The translations under genes were made by a program, and so were the position numbers. A stretch of DNA of 36,188 nt, from contig PMUM01000178.1 in assembly GCA_003166855.1 (NCBI GenBank), positions 1 to 36,188 of the forward strand, in the 5' to 3' direction. The stretch comes from Acidobacteriaceae bacterium (GTDB lineage: Bacteria; Acidobacteriota; Terriglobia; Terriglobales; Acidobacteriaceae). Under the pieces are notes generated by a model. That model had not been told where the DNA came from. It did no database searches and worked only from the letters and a program-made list of their open reading frames with translations. This document shows positions 17,684 through 27,430 of the stretch, in pieces. The first letter of the stretch is position 1, and each line of letters begins with the position of its first letter.

Positions 17684-20116
17684 ATGGAGAGTCTGATGCA
17701 GGACGTTCGATACGGCTGGCGAATGCTGGTGAAGAACCCCGGGTTCAGTGCCATCGCCGTCCTGACCTTGGCCATCGGGATCGGGGCGAGTACGGCAATC
17801 TTCAGTGTGGTTGACGCCGTCCTGCTGCAACCTCTGCCGTATCAGCAGGCCGAACAGTTGGTGCTCGTCACCGAAAGTGTGCCGGGAATGTCAGCCGATG
17901 AATTTGGAGTGGCCGCCGGGGAATATCAGGATTATCGCGACCGCAATCATTCTTTCTCGCAGATCGCAGCGTATGAGAGCGCAGGCTTCAATCTCACGGG
18001 CAAAGGTCGTCCGTTGAGGATCAATGCGGCGGCCGTCTCGGCGTCGGTGTTTCCACTGCTCGGAGTTTCGCCAGAGTTGGGGCGCGATTTCACCGCGGAT
18101 GAAGACCGCTACGGGGCGGGAAATGTAGTCGTACTTTCTCACGCCCTTTGGCAGCACGAGTACGGCGGAGATCCAAACATTCTGGGCGAGAGCGTGAAAC
18201 TCGACGAGCATCCTTACACTGTGATCGGAGTGATGCCACCCTCCTTCCGTTTTCCATTTGATGGTGCGCCGCTTTCGGAGACGGCTGATTTGTGGGTGCC
18301 GATTGCGTTTGCTCCGGACCGGCTCAGCCCCGAAAATCGACTGCGAGAATTCGGCGTGGGCATGGTCGGGCGGCTCAAGCCGGGGATTACGCGAGAGCAG
18401 GCGCAGGCTGACGTGGAGAGCATCGCTGCTGCCTTCATGAAGCAATACGGATATCCGGGTACGCTCCGAGTCGCGCCCAAAGCCTATGCTTTCGCGGCGC
18501 ACGCTGTGCAGAAGGCCCGGCCGCTGGTGATGTTGCTGGTGTTGGCAGTGGGTTGCGTGCTGCTGATTGCTTGCGCCAACGTGGCCAACCTGCTCCTCGC
18601 TCGCAGCAACCAGCGGAGCCACGAGATGGCGATTCGCGGCGCGGTCGGGGCGGGTCGTGCTCGCATCGCGCGGCAGTGCCTGGTAGAGAGCGCAGTGCTT
18701 TCGCTGTTTGGCGCCGGCGCTGGGATCCTCGTGGCGGAGGCGGCGGTGGCGGGGCTCCGGCGATTCGGTCCCAACGACGTGCCGCGCCTGCATGATGTGG
18801 CGTTGCATCCGACGGTTCTTTTATTCGCGGTGGCGCTTTCGCTGGTGACGGCATTTCTGTTTGGCCTGATCCCGGCATGGCGGATGGCGCACGTTTTGCC
18901 GCAGGAGTCCCTGAAAGAATCGACGCGACCCGGACCAGCGCGGGGCACACAGCGATTGCAGAATTCTGTAGCGACGATGGAGATTGCCGCGGCCTTGGTG
19001 CTGCTCATCGTTGGTGGCTTGCTGCTGCGAAGCTTCGTGCGATTGCTGGACTCGCCATTCGGCTTTGATCCTCATGACAAGTTCGTGGTCAGAACTCTGT
19101 TCGACCGCAGCCGCTATCCAGACCCGTCGAAACGTCAGGCCGTCCAAAAGGAACTCTTGCATCGTCTTTCTTATTTGCCGGGGGTCAGCGCGGTGGCAGC
19201 TGCCAGCCATCTGCCGTTGAGCGACGATCGGCAGATTGGATTTCACCTGGAACACGCTCCCTCCGACGACTCTCACTTCGCAGAAAATTCGCTGGTCAGT
19301 CCTGGATATTTCCACGCGATGGGAATTCCATTGCTCCAAGGAAGAGATTTCACGGAGGACGACCGTCCAGACACGCCGAATGTGGCCATTATCAGCGAGA
19401 CCCTGGTGAAACAATATTTGCCCGGGCAGAATCCGATTGGCCAGCGCTTTCAGTGGGGCGACCGTGCGATGTTCACCATTGTCGGGGTGGCGGGAGATGT
19501 GCACATTTCTGCGCTCGATGCCGACCCACCGCCGATGATCTACAACTCCATGTTTCAGGTAGAGAGCGGTGCCAGCGGACGCACGGCTTTTGTGTTGCGC
19601 GACAACGGGATCGAGCAGGGCTTGTTTCAGGAGGTGCAGCGGCAAGTCTGGTCTGTCGACAGGGACCTGCCCATCTACAACACCACGACTTTGACGAGCC
19701 TGGTCGCGGAGTCTCTGGCGCAGCGCCGTTTTACCGTGCTGTTGCTGGGCACCTTTGCTGTGATTGCACTCGTGCTGGCGGCGATCGGGCTGTTTGGAGT
19801 CATCTCTTGTCTGGTCGCTGAACGCACGCGGGAGTTCGGAGTACGCCTGGCTCTAGGAGCGGAGCGAAGCAGTATCTACTGGCAGGTGCTGAGACGCGCG
19901 GCACTGGTTGGGCTGGCCGGTTGCGGGCTGGGTCTGGCGCTGTCTTCGCTGGCCACCCAGTTGCTGCAGGCGAGCCTTTATCATGTCAGCCGCTTCGATC
20001 TTCCTACAGCGGTGATGATGCAGGCGCTGCTGCTGGGGGTTGCGTTGTTTGCGGCATATTGGCCCGCCCGACGAGCGGCGCGTGTCGATCCCATGGTGGC
20101 GCTGCGCTACGAATAG
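17684..20116 (+). CDS. ADOP/MacB-type permease 5
   Basis: 810 residues. The N-terminus is the most divergent of the set: [17 protein letters not shown] replaces the usual [11 protein letters not shown]1 has [25 protein letters not shown]. The block marker is [13 protein letters not shown]. FtsX core 1 lies near residue 295 ([31 protein letters not shown]) and core 2 at about 687-725 ([26 protein letters not shown]). It ends [10 protein letters not shown]. Its cytoplasmic face therefore differs most at the N-terminal coupling segment, which could mean a different ATPase preference; this is inference. GAGGAG precedes the ATG, 9 nt after the previous stop. Confidence 0.93.
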   Translation: MESLMQDVRYGWRMLVKNPGFSAIAVLTLAIGIGASTAIFSVVDAVLLQPLPYQQAEQLVLVTESVPGMSADEFGVAAGEYQDYRDRNHSFSQIAAYESAGFNLTGKGRPLRINAAAVSASVFPLLGVSPELGRDFTADEDRYGAGNVVVLSHALWQHEYGGDPNILGESVKLDEHPYTVIGVMPPSFRFPFDGAPLSETADLWVPIAFAPDRLSPENRLREFGVGMVGRLKPGITREQAQADVESIAAAFMKQYGYPGTLRVAPKAYAFAAHAVQKARPLVMLLVLAVGCVLLIACANVANLLLARSNQRSHEMAIRGAVGAGRARIARQCLVESAVLSLFGAGAGILVAEAAVAGLRRFGPNDVPRLHDVALHPTVLLFAVALSLVTAFLFGLIPAWRMAHVLPQESLKESTRPGPARGTQRLQNSVATMEIAAALVLLIVGGLLLRSFVRLLDSPFGFDPHDKFVVRTLFDRSRYPDPSKRQAVQKELLHRLSYLPGVSAVAAASHLPLSDDRQIGFHLEHAPSDDSHFAENSLVSPGYFHAMGIPLLQGRDFTEDDRPDTPNVAIISETLVKQYLPGQNPIGQRFQWGDRAMFTIVGVAGDVHISALDADPPPMIYNSMFQVESGASGRTAFVLRDNGIEQGLFQEVQRQVWSVDRDLPIYNTTTLTSLVAESLAQRRFTVLLLGTFAVIALVLAAIGLFGVISCLVAERTREFGVRLALGAERSSIYWQVLRRAALVGLAGCGLGLALSSLATQLLQASLYHVSRFDLPTAVMMQALLLGVALFAAYWPARRAARVDPMVALRYE

Positions 20117-20127
20117 CAAGGAGACGA

Positions 20128-22569
20128 ATGATGACTGGGCTTCTACAAGACCTTCGCTACGCTCTGCGCCAGTTGCGCAAGAGTCCTGGCTTTGCCATGG
20201 TTGCCGTGATTACGTTGGCGCTTGGAATCGGAGCGAACACCGCTGTCTTCAGCGTTGTCGACGCTGTGATGCTACGCCCACTGCCTTACGCCCAGCCAGA
20301 GCGTCTTATTGAGGCGCAATCGGTAAACACGCACAATCCGCAGCCCGGCGCAATCTGCTATCCGGATTTCTTCGATTGGCGCTCACAGAATCGGACTCTT
20401 GAACATCTGGTTTCGTATCACGACAGCTTGTTCACCCTGACCGGTCTGGAACGGCCTGTCCAGGTGGATGTCGAGGTCGTCTCCTGGGATCTGCTGCCCG
20501 CACTTGGAGCGCGTCCGGGGCTAGGACGTGGTTTCGCCCAAGATGAGGAGAAGGCAGGCACCCGCGTGGTATTGATCAGCCACGCGCTGTGGTCTTCGCA
20601 GTTCGGAGCAGATCCGGCCATCATCGGCCGTGGCGTTCGCTTGAGCGGAGACCTCTACACGGTGATCGGTGTTATGCCGCCGTCCTTCCGCTTCCCGGTG
20701 AATAAAGCCAGGACTAGTGTCTGGACCACGCTCGCGGTGGACGATGACCCCTCTGATCCCAAGCCGAACACCAGTAACCGCGGTTCTCACTTTCTGAGCG
20801 CTTTTGGCCGACTGAAGCCGGGCGTTACCGTCAGCCAGGCGGATCAGGAACTGCGGACGATTGCGGCGAGACTGGCGAAACAGTATCCAGACACCAACAC
20901 ACGCCATAATTCGGCACGCGTACAAACTGAAGTCGCGGCGTTGATCGGTGACACGCGGACTGCGCTTCTGGTTGTATTGGGGGCCGTCGCTTTAGTGCTG
21001 CTGATCGCGTGTGGCAACATCGCCAACCTGCTGCTGGCGCGCATGCGCGAACGCCAGCGTGAGATCGCGCTGCGGTCTGCTCTTGGTGCGGGCCGGAACC
21101 GGATTGTCCGCCAACTGCTGGCGGAAAGCCTGGTTCTGAGTGCCATCGGTGGGCTCGCTGGCTGTGGACTGGCCTTGGTTTGCACTCCGATCATCCTCTC
21201 GCTGATTGGAGACAGCGTGCCGCGTGCGGCGGATGCGGGTGTCGATCCGCGCGTGCTTTCCTTCGCCGTGTTCGTATCCTTCGCCGCCGGATTGATCTTC
21301 GGGATTATCCCCGCCATCGCCGCTTCAAGGACTAACCTCATCTCTACTTTGAAAGAGGGTGGAAGAGCCGAAATCATTGGCCGGGATTGGGTGCGCGCAT
21401 CGTTGATTGTCGGCCAGGTGGCTTTGGGCCTTGTGCTCACCGCCGGGGCCGGCTTGCTCATTACTAGTTTTCAGCATCTGGTCCATGCCAACGAAGGATT
21501 CAATCCGGACCATCTCACGACGCTTTTCTTTGAAACGCCGGACGCGCGCTATAAGGATACCCGCGGGCAGTTCTATCGCGATTATTTCGATAAACTCCGC
21601 GCTCTGCCTGGAGTACAGGCGGCCGGAGGCGTCATGATTCTGCCCATGACGAACGACGGAGCCGTCATCACATTCGAAGATCCGGAGCACCCCACGCCTG
21701 AAGGACAGCGTCCTAGCGCGGACCTCAGTCCAATCTCGCCCGGGTATTTCCGAACAATGCAGATTCCGGTGCTGCAGGGGCGCGACTTTTCCGAGCGGGA
21801 TGACCCGAAGTCCCTGCAAGTGATGATTGTGAATCAGGCATTCGCGCAAAAATTCTTTCCCGGCGAGGAGGTGTTGGGCAAGAAGCTCAAACCAGGCGCC
21901 GGCAGCGGGACGCTCGAAGGGCCGCCGTGGCGCGAAATCGTGGGCGTCGTCGGCGACATCAAGCTTGGGGCAATGCAACGCGAATTGCGTCCGGCGATGT
22001 ATCTGCCTGCCGGCCAGTTGAACGCATGGTGCTGTCTCTACTCGGTAGTGCGCACGTCGCTCGATCCCATCAGCCTGGAGGCAAGTGTCCAGCGGATCGT
22101 CGCGGCGATGGACAAAGACATTCCTGTGACGCAGGTTCGCACAATGAATGAATTAATGTTCAGCGAACTTGCACAGCCGCGATTCGCGACTGTTCTGCTG
22201 AGTACATTTGCCGGGCTTGCCCTTGTTCTGACGATCGTCGGTCTTTATGGCGTGATGACTTATTCGGTTTCGCGCCGCACGCGCGAGATCGGAGTTCGCA
22301 TGGCGCTGGGCGCCCAGCGCAGTGCGGTCCTCGCGATGGTCTTGCGCGATGCGGCCATCTTGCTGGGGGCCGGCATCGTGATTGGCATTGCTGCAGCGCT
22401 AGCTGCCGCGTCCGTGTTGCAGGAGATGTTGTATGGCACCGGAGCACGCAATCCATCTGTGCTGGCGGTTGTGTGCGTGGTGGTTGCGCTCGTCGGAGTT
22501 GCCGCAGCCTACATTCCGGCTTTCCGCGCGGCGAAGGTCGATCCCATGGTGGCCCTGAGATACGAGTAG
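20128..22569 (+). CDS. ADOP/MacB-type permease 6
   Basis: 813 residues from ATG 20128. The same frame is open back to 19921, but the extra 69 residues overlap permease 5, have no resemblance to permeases, and lack a Shine-Dalgarno. AAGGAGAC lies a few nt before 20128, and the protein then begins [22 protein letters not shown] like its neighbours. FtsX core 1 is near residue 293 ([31 protein letters not shown]) and core 2 at about 690-729 ([29 protein letters not shown]). The block marker is [13 protein letters not shown]. It ends [11 protein letters not shown] second ATG follows directly, so the start could be 20131. Confidence 0.92.
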   Translation: MMTGLLQDLRYALRQLRKSPGFAMVAVITLALGIGANTAVFSVVDAVMLRPLPYAQPERLIEAQSVNTHNPQPGAICYPDFFDWRSQNRTLEHLVSYHDSLFTLTGLERPVQVDVEVVSWDLLPALGARPGLGRGFAQDEEKAGTRVVLISHALWSSQFGADPAIIGRGVRLSGDLYTVIGVMPPSFRFPVNKARTSVWTTLAVDDDPSDPKPNTSNRGSHFLSAFGRLKPGVTVSQADQELRTIAARLAKQYPDTNTRHNSARVQTEVAALIGDTRTALLVVLGAVALVLLIACGNIANLLLARMRERQREIALRSALGAGRNRIVRQLLAESLVLSAIGGLAGCGLALVCTPIILSLIGDSVPRAADAGVDPRVLSFAVFVSFAAGLIFGIIPAIAASRTNLISTLKEGGRAEIIGRDWVRASLIVGQVALGLVLTAGAGLLITSFQHLVHANEGFNPDHLTTLFFETPDARYKDTRGQFYRDYFDKLRALPGVQAAGGVMILPMTNDGAVITFEDPEHPTPEGQRPSADLSPISPGYFRTMQIPVLQGRDFSERDDPKSLQVMIVNQAFAQKFFPGEEVLGKKLKPGAGSGTLEGPPWREIVGVVGDIKLGAMQRELRPAMYLPAGQLNAWCCLYSVVRTSLDPISLEASVQRIVAAMDKDIPVTQVRTMNELMFSELAQPRFATVLLSTFAGLALVLTIVGLYGVMTYSVSRRTREIGVRMALGAQRSAVLAMVLRDAAILLGAGIVIGIAAALAAASVLQEMLYGTGARNPSVLAVVCVVVALVGVAAAYIPAFRAAKVDPMVALRYE

Positions 22570-22576
22570 GAGACTC

Positions 22577-25000
22577 ATGAAAACACTACGGCAGAACGCT
22601 CGCTACAGTATTCGATTGCTGCGGAAAAACCCCGGCTTCACCCTGATCGCCGCACTCACGCTTGCGCTGGGCATTGGTGCGAACACTGCCATCTTCAGTG
22701 TGATTTACGCTGTAATACTAGCTCCCATGCCGTATCCCAATCCTGATCAGTTGGTGATGGTGTGGTCGAAGGTTCAGGGCGGCAACAACGTAGTTGCGGC
22801 TGGCGACTATCTGGATTGGAAGGCCCAGAATAAAGCTTTCCAGGACATCAACGCGTGGAGCGGCGCCAACTTCAATTTCGCCACCGCCGACCAACCGGAA
22901 CAAATCAATGGAAGCGCCGAAACACCAGGATTTCTCCGCATGACCGGCAACGCCTTTGTGATGGGGCGCGATCTTCTCCCCGAAGAAGGAGTACCCGGCA
23001 AGGACCACGTAGTCATCCTCACTCACCGGCTTTGGGAGCGTCTCGGTGGCGACCGTAACATTATCGGCAAGCCGATTCAGATGAACAGCGAGCCGTACAC
23101 GGTGGTGGGAGTGCTGGCGGCGGGACAGACTGACCGACTCCAGTCCCAGTTTGTCGTGCCCCTGTCTTTCAAACCTGAGCAGATCAATCACGACTTTCAC
23201 TGGCTGCTGGTCATGGCCCGCATGAAGCCGGGCGTCTCGTTGTCCCAGGCGCAGGCCGACATGGAACTGGTGACCAACCGCATTGCACAAGATCACCCGC
23301 AAAGCAACAAGGGCTGGGGCGCCAGCGTGGAAGAGCTTCACAACGATTTTTTCCCGAAGGAGGCGAAGCAAACGCTCTGGCTCTTGATGGGCGGGGTTGG
23401 CTTTATCCTTCTTATCGCTTGCGGCAACGTTGCCAACCTGGTGCTGGCCAGGGGGACGACGCGGCTAAAAGAGGTAGCGGTCCGCACTTCGCTGGGCGCG
23501 ACCCGATGGCACGTGTTCAGCCAGTTTCTGACGGAGAGCCTGGTATTGGCGGTACTCGGCGGTGCGCTCGGGATTGGGTTAGGCGCGGCGATCATTCGGA
23601 TCATGATGGCGAAGATGCCGCCCTTCACTCTTCCTTCCGAAGCAGATGTGACTCTGAATATCCCTGTTCTGTTATTCACTCTGTTGGCTACTACGATCGC
23701 CGGTATGCTGTTCGGTTGCGTTCCAGCGTGGCAGGCCTCGCGCGTCGATCCCAATGAGACGCTGAAGGAGGGCGGACGCTCAGGCACAAGCGCCGGAAAG
23801 CATCGGCTCCGCAGATCTCTCGTCGTCGGCGAGTTTGCTCTAGCGCTGACCTTGCTGGCTGGCGCCGGTCTTGCCATCCACAGCTTCTGGAACCTGGCAC
23901 GAGTCGATCCCGGTTTCCGCACCGATCACATTCTCACCTTTAACCTTCCCGTGCCGGAGAAGCGACTCACGCAACCAGAGCAGATCGTCGCGTACTATCA
24001 GCAACTCATCGAGAAGATCGAGTCGCTTCCGGGAGTGATCCGCGCCGAAGCGGCTACCGGCATGCCCCTTCAAGGCACGAACTTCGGAATGCCATTCACC
24101 ATCGTAGGCAAGCCGGTCGCAGATCCGTCCGCTCGTCCCGGTGCCGGATTCCAGATGGTCACTCCCGGATTCTTCCAGACCTTCGCCATCCAGATGGCGA
24201 AGGGCCGGGCGTTCACCGATCAGGACACCGCCAGCAGCGTGCGAGTCGCGATCGTGAATGAGACTTTCGTCAACCGCTATCTTTCCGGAGTAGATCCTCT
24301 AACCCAGCGCATCTTGGTCGAGCAGTTGATTCCGGGTGTGACCAAGCTGGGACCGCCGCTCGAGTGGCAGATCGTCGGGGTCTATCGCAATACGCATAAC
24401 GGCGGCATTCGCAGCACTGGCTTTCCAGAGATCGATGTTCCTTTCGCGCAGAGTCCCTGGCCGCAAGCTTCCATGGCGGTGCGAACCACCGGCGACCCGG
24501 CGCAGATGAGCAAGAGCATCGCCGGCGCGGTTCACTCCGTCGACGCTGACCTGGCCTTGGCCAATGTGAGGACCATGGATCAGATTGTCAGCGAGTCTTT
24601 GGTGGGAGATCAGTTCACGACTGCGCTCTACATCAGCTTTGCGACGGTGGCGCTGGTGCTGGCCGCGATCGGCATTTACGGCGTCATGGCGTTCGCCGTG
24701 GCCCAGCGCACGCACGAAATCGGATTGCGAATGGCGCTGGGCGCGAGTCAGGATCATGTGCTCGGACTGATTCTGAAAGAGGGCATTATCCTGGCCGCCA
24801 TCGGCCTGGGTCTGGGGTTGGTGGGAGCCTGCTTTGTCGGCCGTGCCATGCGCGGACTGCTGTACGGAGTGGGCACGATCGATATCGCAGCGTTCAGTGC
24901 GGTCGCGGTCACGCTGTTCATGGCTGCGCTGCTCGCATGCTACCTGCCCGCGAACAAGGCAGCGAAGGTCGATCCCATGGTTGCGCTGCGCTACGAGTAG
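22577..25000 (+). CDS. ADOP/MacB-type permease 7
   Basis: 807 residues. The N-terminus reads ARYSIRLLRKNPGFTLI, then TM1 with [24 protein letters not shown]. The marker is GDYLDWKAQNKAF. FtsX core 1 is near residue 281 (LIACGNVANLVLARGTTRLKEVAVRTSLGAT), core 2 at about 686-724 (LVLAAIGIYGVMAFAV, EIGLRMALGASQD). The end is [13 protein letters not shown] after NKAA, where the others have arginine pairs. The gene is intact. GAGTAGGAGACTC leads into its ATG, so the preceding stop codon sits next to the Shine-Dalgarno, 7 nt upstream of the start. Confidence 0.93.
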   Translation: MKTLRQNARYSIRLLRKNPGFTLIAALTLALGIGANTAIFSVIYAVILAPMPYPNPDQLVMVWSKVQGGNNVVAAGDYLDWKAQNKAFQDINAWSGANFNFATADQPEQINGSAETPGFLRMTGNAFVMGRDLLPEEGVPGKDHVVILTHRLWERLGGDRNIIGKPIQMNSEPYTVVGVLAAGQTDRLQSQFVVPLSFKPEQINHDFHWLLVMARMKPGVSLSQAQADMELVTNRIAQDHPQSNKGWGASVEELHNDFFPKEAKQTLWLLMGGVGFILLIACGNVANLVLARGTTRLKEVAVRTSLGATRWHVFSQFLTESLVLAVLGGALGIGLGAAIIRIMMAKMPPFTLPSEADVTLNIPVLLFTLLATTIAGMLFGCVPAWQASRVDPNETLKEGGRSGTSAGKHRLRRSLVVGEFALALTLLAGAGLAIHSFWNLARVDPGFRTDHILTFNLPVPEKRLTQPEQIVAYYQQLIEKIESLPGVIRAEAATGMPLQGTNFGMPFTIVGKPVADPSARPGAGFQMVTPGFFQTFAIQMAKGRAFTDQDTASSVRVAIVNETFVNRYLSGVDPLTQRILVEQLIPGVTKLGPPLEWQIVGVYRNTHNGGIRSTGFPEIDVPFAQSPWPQASMAVRTTGDPAQMSKSIAGAVHSVDADLALANVRTMDQIVSESLVGDQFTTALYISFATVALVLAAIGIYGVMAFAVAQRTHEIGLRMALGASQDHVLGLILKEGIILAAIGLGLGLVGACFVGRAMRGLLYGVGTIDIAAFSAVAVTLFMAALLACYLPANKAAKVDPMVALRYE

Positions 25001-25006
25001 GAGATA
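24962..25006 (+). repeat. 45-bp junction repeat, copy C (permease 7/8 junction)
   Basis: Identical to 27380-27424 at 44 of 45 positions. It covers the last 12 or so codons of permease 7, the stop and the GAGATA spacer. This is a second, separate pair of homogenised junctions. Confidence 0.9.
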
Positions 25007-25012
25007 GGAAAA

Positions 25013-27418
25013 ATGAGCGGACTTATCCAGGACGTGCGTTACGCCCTTCGCCAACTGCGCAAGAGCCCCGGGTTCACGCTGGTTGCCGTGCTCACTCTGG
25101 CCTTGGGAATTGGCGCCAACACCGCCATCTTCAGTGTGGTGGAAGGCGTTCTTCTGCGGCCACTGCCGTATCACAATTCGGACCAACTGGTACGTATGTG
25201 GTCCACTTCCAACCGGTCGTCCAAAGATGTGAGTTCTTATCCCGATTTCAGAGATTGGGCCGATCAGAACCACAGTTTCGAGCTGATGGCGGCCTATCGA
25301 GGCCAGTCCTTCAATCTCACCGGGGGCGATCATCCAGAACGGATTAGGGGGCTGATGATTACCTCCAAGTTTTTCGAGTTGCTGGACGTGAAGCCGATCC
25401 TCGGACGCTCGTTCACCAGCGATGAGCACGAACTCGGGCGCAATCACGTCGCGCTTCTCAGTTCGGCTCTTTGGCAGAGCCACTTTGCAGGCGATCCCGG
25501 TGTTCTCGGTCGAAGCGTCAAGCTCGACGACGAAAGCTACACCGTGATTGGTGTCCTGCCCTCTTCGTTTGATTTTCCTCCCGACGAGACCAGGGGAGGC
25601 GTAGTCCTTCCTCTTCCGCCGGATGCGCGCCGCAGCCACGGCTTTCTATATGTGTTCGGCCGTCTCAGGCCCGACACGACGTTGGCGTCAGCTCAAGCCG
25701 ACATCGATACAATCGCTCGACGGCTTGCCGGACAATACAAAAAAGAGGATAAGGGCGAGGGAGTATTAGTCCAAACGTTGCAGGCTTCCTTTGTGAGCGA
25801 CTACCGTCCTGCGCTAATGATCTTGCTCGGCGCTGTTGGATTAGTGCTGCTCATCACATGCGCGAACGTCGCCAACTTATTTCTGGGGCGGGCAAGTTCG
25901 CGGCAAAGAGAAGTCGCCGTCCGCGCTTCTCTGGGCGCGGGACGCCTGCGCTTAATGCGCCAGTTCCTGACTGAGAGCTTGCTGATCGGCCTCGCAGGCG
26001 GCACGGTGGGTCTGGTATTTGCCAACTGGGGCGTGAGCATGCTGGTGCGGCTTCTGACCCAGAGCTTTTCGATTCACGGAACGGAAGCAATCGCTACCAA
26101 CCTTGATGTGCTCACCTTCGCGGCCGTGATATCAATCATGACCGGTTTGATTTCAGGGCTTCTTCCTGCGCTTTTCGCTTCGAAGGTCAACCTGAGCGAA
26201 GGATTAAAAGAGGGAAGCCGCAGCGTCGGAAGTGGCCGGGCGCACAAACGCTTCCGCGGCGCGCTGGTGGTGTCTGAGGTCGCTCTCGCGCTTGTGCTCC
26301 TCTCTTGTGCAGGACTATTGATCAGGAGCCTCATGCTGCTGACTCGCGTCGACTCAGGCGTGCAGACGGAGAATGTGATGGCGATCCACCTGTCGCTGAC
26401 GACCGCCAAGTACTCTCATACCGCGACGCGGGCCGCTTTGTTCAGCCAGATACTACAGCGAGTCGGTCAGTTGCCCGGTGTCGAATCCGCGGCGGTAGTG
26501 GCGGATGTTCCTCTCACCCAGAACGAAGACAGCCTTGGCTTCAGCATCGAGGGGGTTCCGGACCCTCCGGACCGGAAGCTGAGTGTTCGCTTCAACATTG
26601 TCGGTCCCGGCTATTTCACCACCTTGGGCATCCCACTGACCCACGGCCGCGACTTTGCAGACACTGACTCGGACGGCACGCCGATGGTCATCGTCGTCAA
26701 TCAAGCGATGGCGCGGCGCTTTTGGCCGAACCGGAATCCGATTGACCGGCGTATCACGACAGACGACAAAACCTGGTACTTGATCGTCGGTGTCGCTGGC
26801 GACGTTCGTCAAATGGGTCTGCGGGCAGACTCTGAGCCCGAAGTCTATATGTCCTATCTGCAGGATCCATTTCAGTGGCCGTATTTGAGTTTGCTGGTAC
26901 GCGCCAGCTCGAATCCGGTAAAACTCTTCCCCTCGATCGAGCAGGCCGTCTGGTCTGTCGATAAGGACCAACCTCTGTCAAATCCAATTACTCTTGATCA
27001 GGTCCGGTCGCACTCGATCGCGCAACCTCGAATCGCGGCCCTCTTATTAGGACTCTTCGCGGGTGCGGCTCTGTTGCTCGCGGCGGTCGGACTCTATGGA
27101 GTCGTAAGCTACTGGGTTGCGGAGCGGACCCACGAGATCGGCGTGCGCATGGCGCTCGGTGCCAGGTCGTTCGACGTGTTTGTAAGTGTGGTCGGACGCG
27201 GATTGCTGCTCGCGTTGCTGGGGACTGCTTTCGGCTTGGCGGGGTCCCTGGCCGTGACCCGGGTGTTGGCCAGTTTCCTGTTTAGCGTCCGCCCCACCGA
27301 TCCGCTGACGTTTGCGGCCGTGGCATTGCTTCTGATGTGCGTCGCCCTGGTTGCCAGCTACTTTCCAGCCCGACGTGCGGCGAAGGTCGATCCCATCGTT
27401 GCGCTGCGCTACGAGTAG
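25013..27418 (+). CDS. ADOP/MacB-type permease 8
   Basis: 801 residues, the shortest intact copy. It begins [19 protein letters not shown], with TM1 [27 protein letters not shown]. The marker is [13 protein letters not shown]. FtsX core 1 is near residue 282 ([31 protein letters not shown]) and core 2 at about 679-719 ([28 protein letters not shown]). It ends [10 protein letters not shown], the one copy with Ile for Met in the tail. It is the last member of the 4-8 block. Its end and the following spacer nearly repeat those of permease 7. Confidence 0.93.
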   Translation: MSGLIQDVRYALRQLRKSPGFTLVAVLTLALGIGANTAIFSVVEGVLLRPLPYHNSDQLVRMWSTSNRSSKDVSSYPDFRDWADQNHSFELMAAYRGQSFNLTGGDHPERIRGLMITSKFFELLDVKPILGRSFTSDEHELGRNHVALLSSALWQSHFAGDPGVLGRSVKLDDESYTVIGVLPSSFDFPPDETRGGVVLPLPPDARRSHGFLYVFGRLRPDTTLASAQADIDTIARRLAGQYKKEDKGEGVLVQTLQASFVSDYRPALMILLGAVGLVLLITCANVANLFLGRASSRQREVAVRASLGAGRLRLMRQFLTESLLIGLAGGTVGLVFANWGVSMLVRLLTQSFSIHGTEAIATNLDVLTFAAVISIMTGLISGLLPALFASKVNLSEGLKEGSRSVGSGRAHKRFRGALVVSEVALALVLLSCAGLLIRSLMLLTRVDSGVQTENVMAIHLSLTTAKYSHTATRAALFSQILQRVGQLPGVESAAVVADVPLTQNEDSLGFSIEGVPDPPDRKLSVRFNIVGPGYFTTLGIPLTHGRDFADTDSDGTPMVIVVNQAMARRFWPNRNPIDRRITTDDKTWYLIVGVAGDVRQMGLRADSEPEVYMSYLQDPFQWPYLSLLVRASSNPVKLFPSIEQAVWSVDKDQPLSNPITLDQVRSHSIAQPRIAALLLGLFAGAALLLAAVGLYGVVSYWVAERTHEIGVRMALGARSFDVFVSVVGRGLLLALLGTAFGLAGSLAVTRVLASFLFSVRPTDPLTFAAVALLLMCVALVASYFPARRAAKVDPIVALRYE

Positions 27419-27424
27419 GAGATA
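27380..27424 (+). repeat. 45-bp junction repeat, copy D (permease 8/9 junction)
   Basis: Partner of 24962-25006, offset 2418 bp. The single difference turns the Met codon of the conserved tail into Ile in permease 8. Confidence 0.9.
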
Positions 27425-27430
27425 AGACAC

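Noticed and set aside
19921-20127. 69-residue N-terminal extension of permease 6
   Set aside because: It lies inside permease 5, has no Shine-Dalgarno and does not resemble the start of any other copy; the AAGGAG before 20128 marks the true start.
24299-25639. 446-residue minus-strand ORF spanning the permease 7/8 junction
   Set aside because: It is rich in Gln, His and Arg, has no recognisable motif and covers two intact permease genes; long antisense frames are expected in high-GC DNA.
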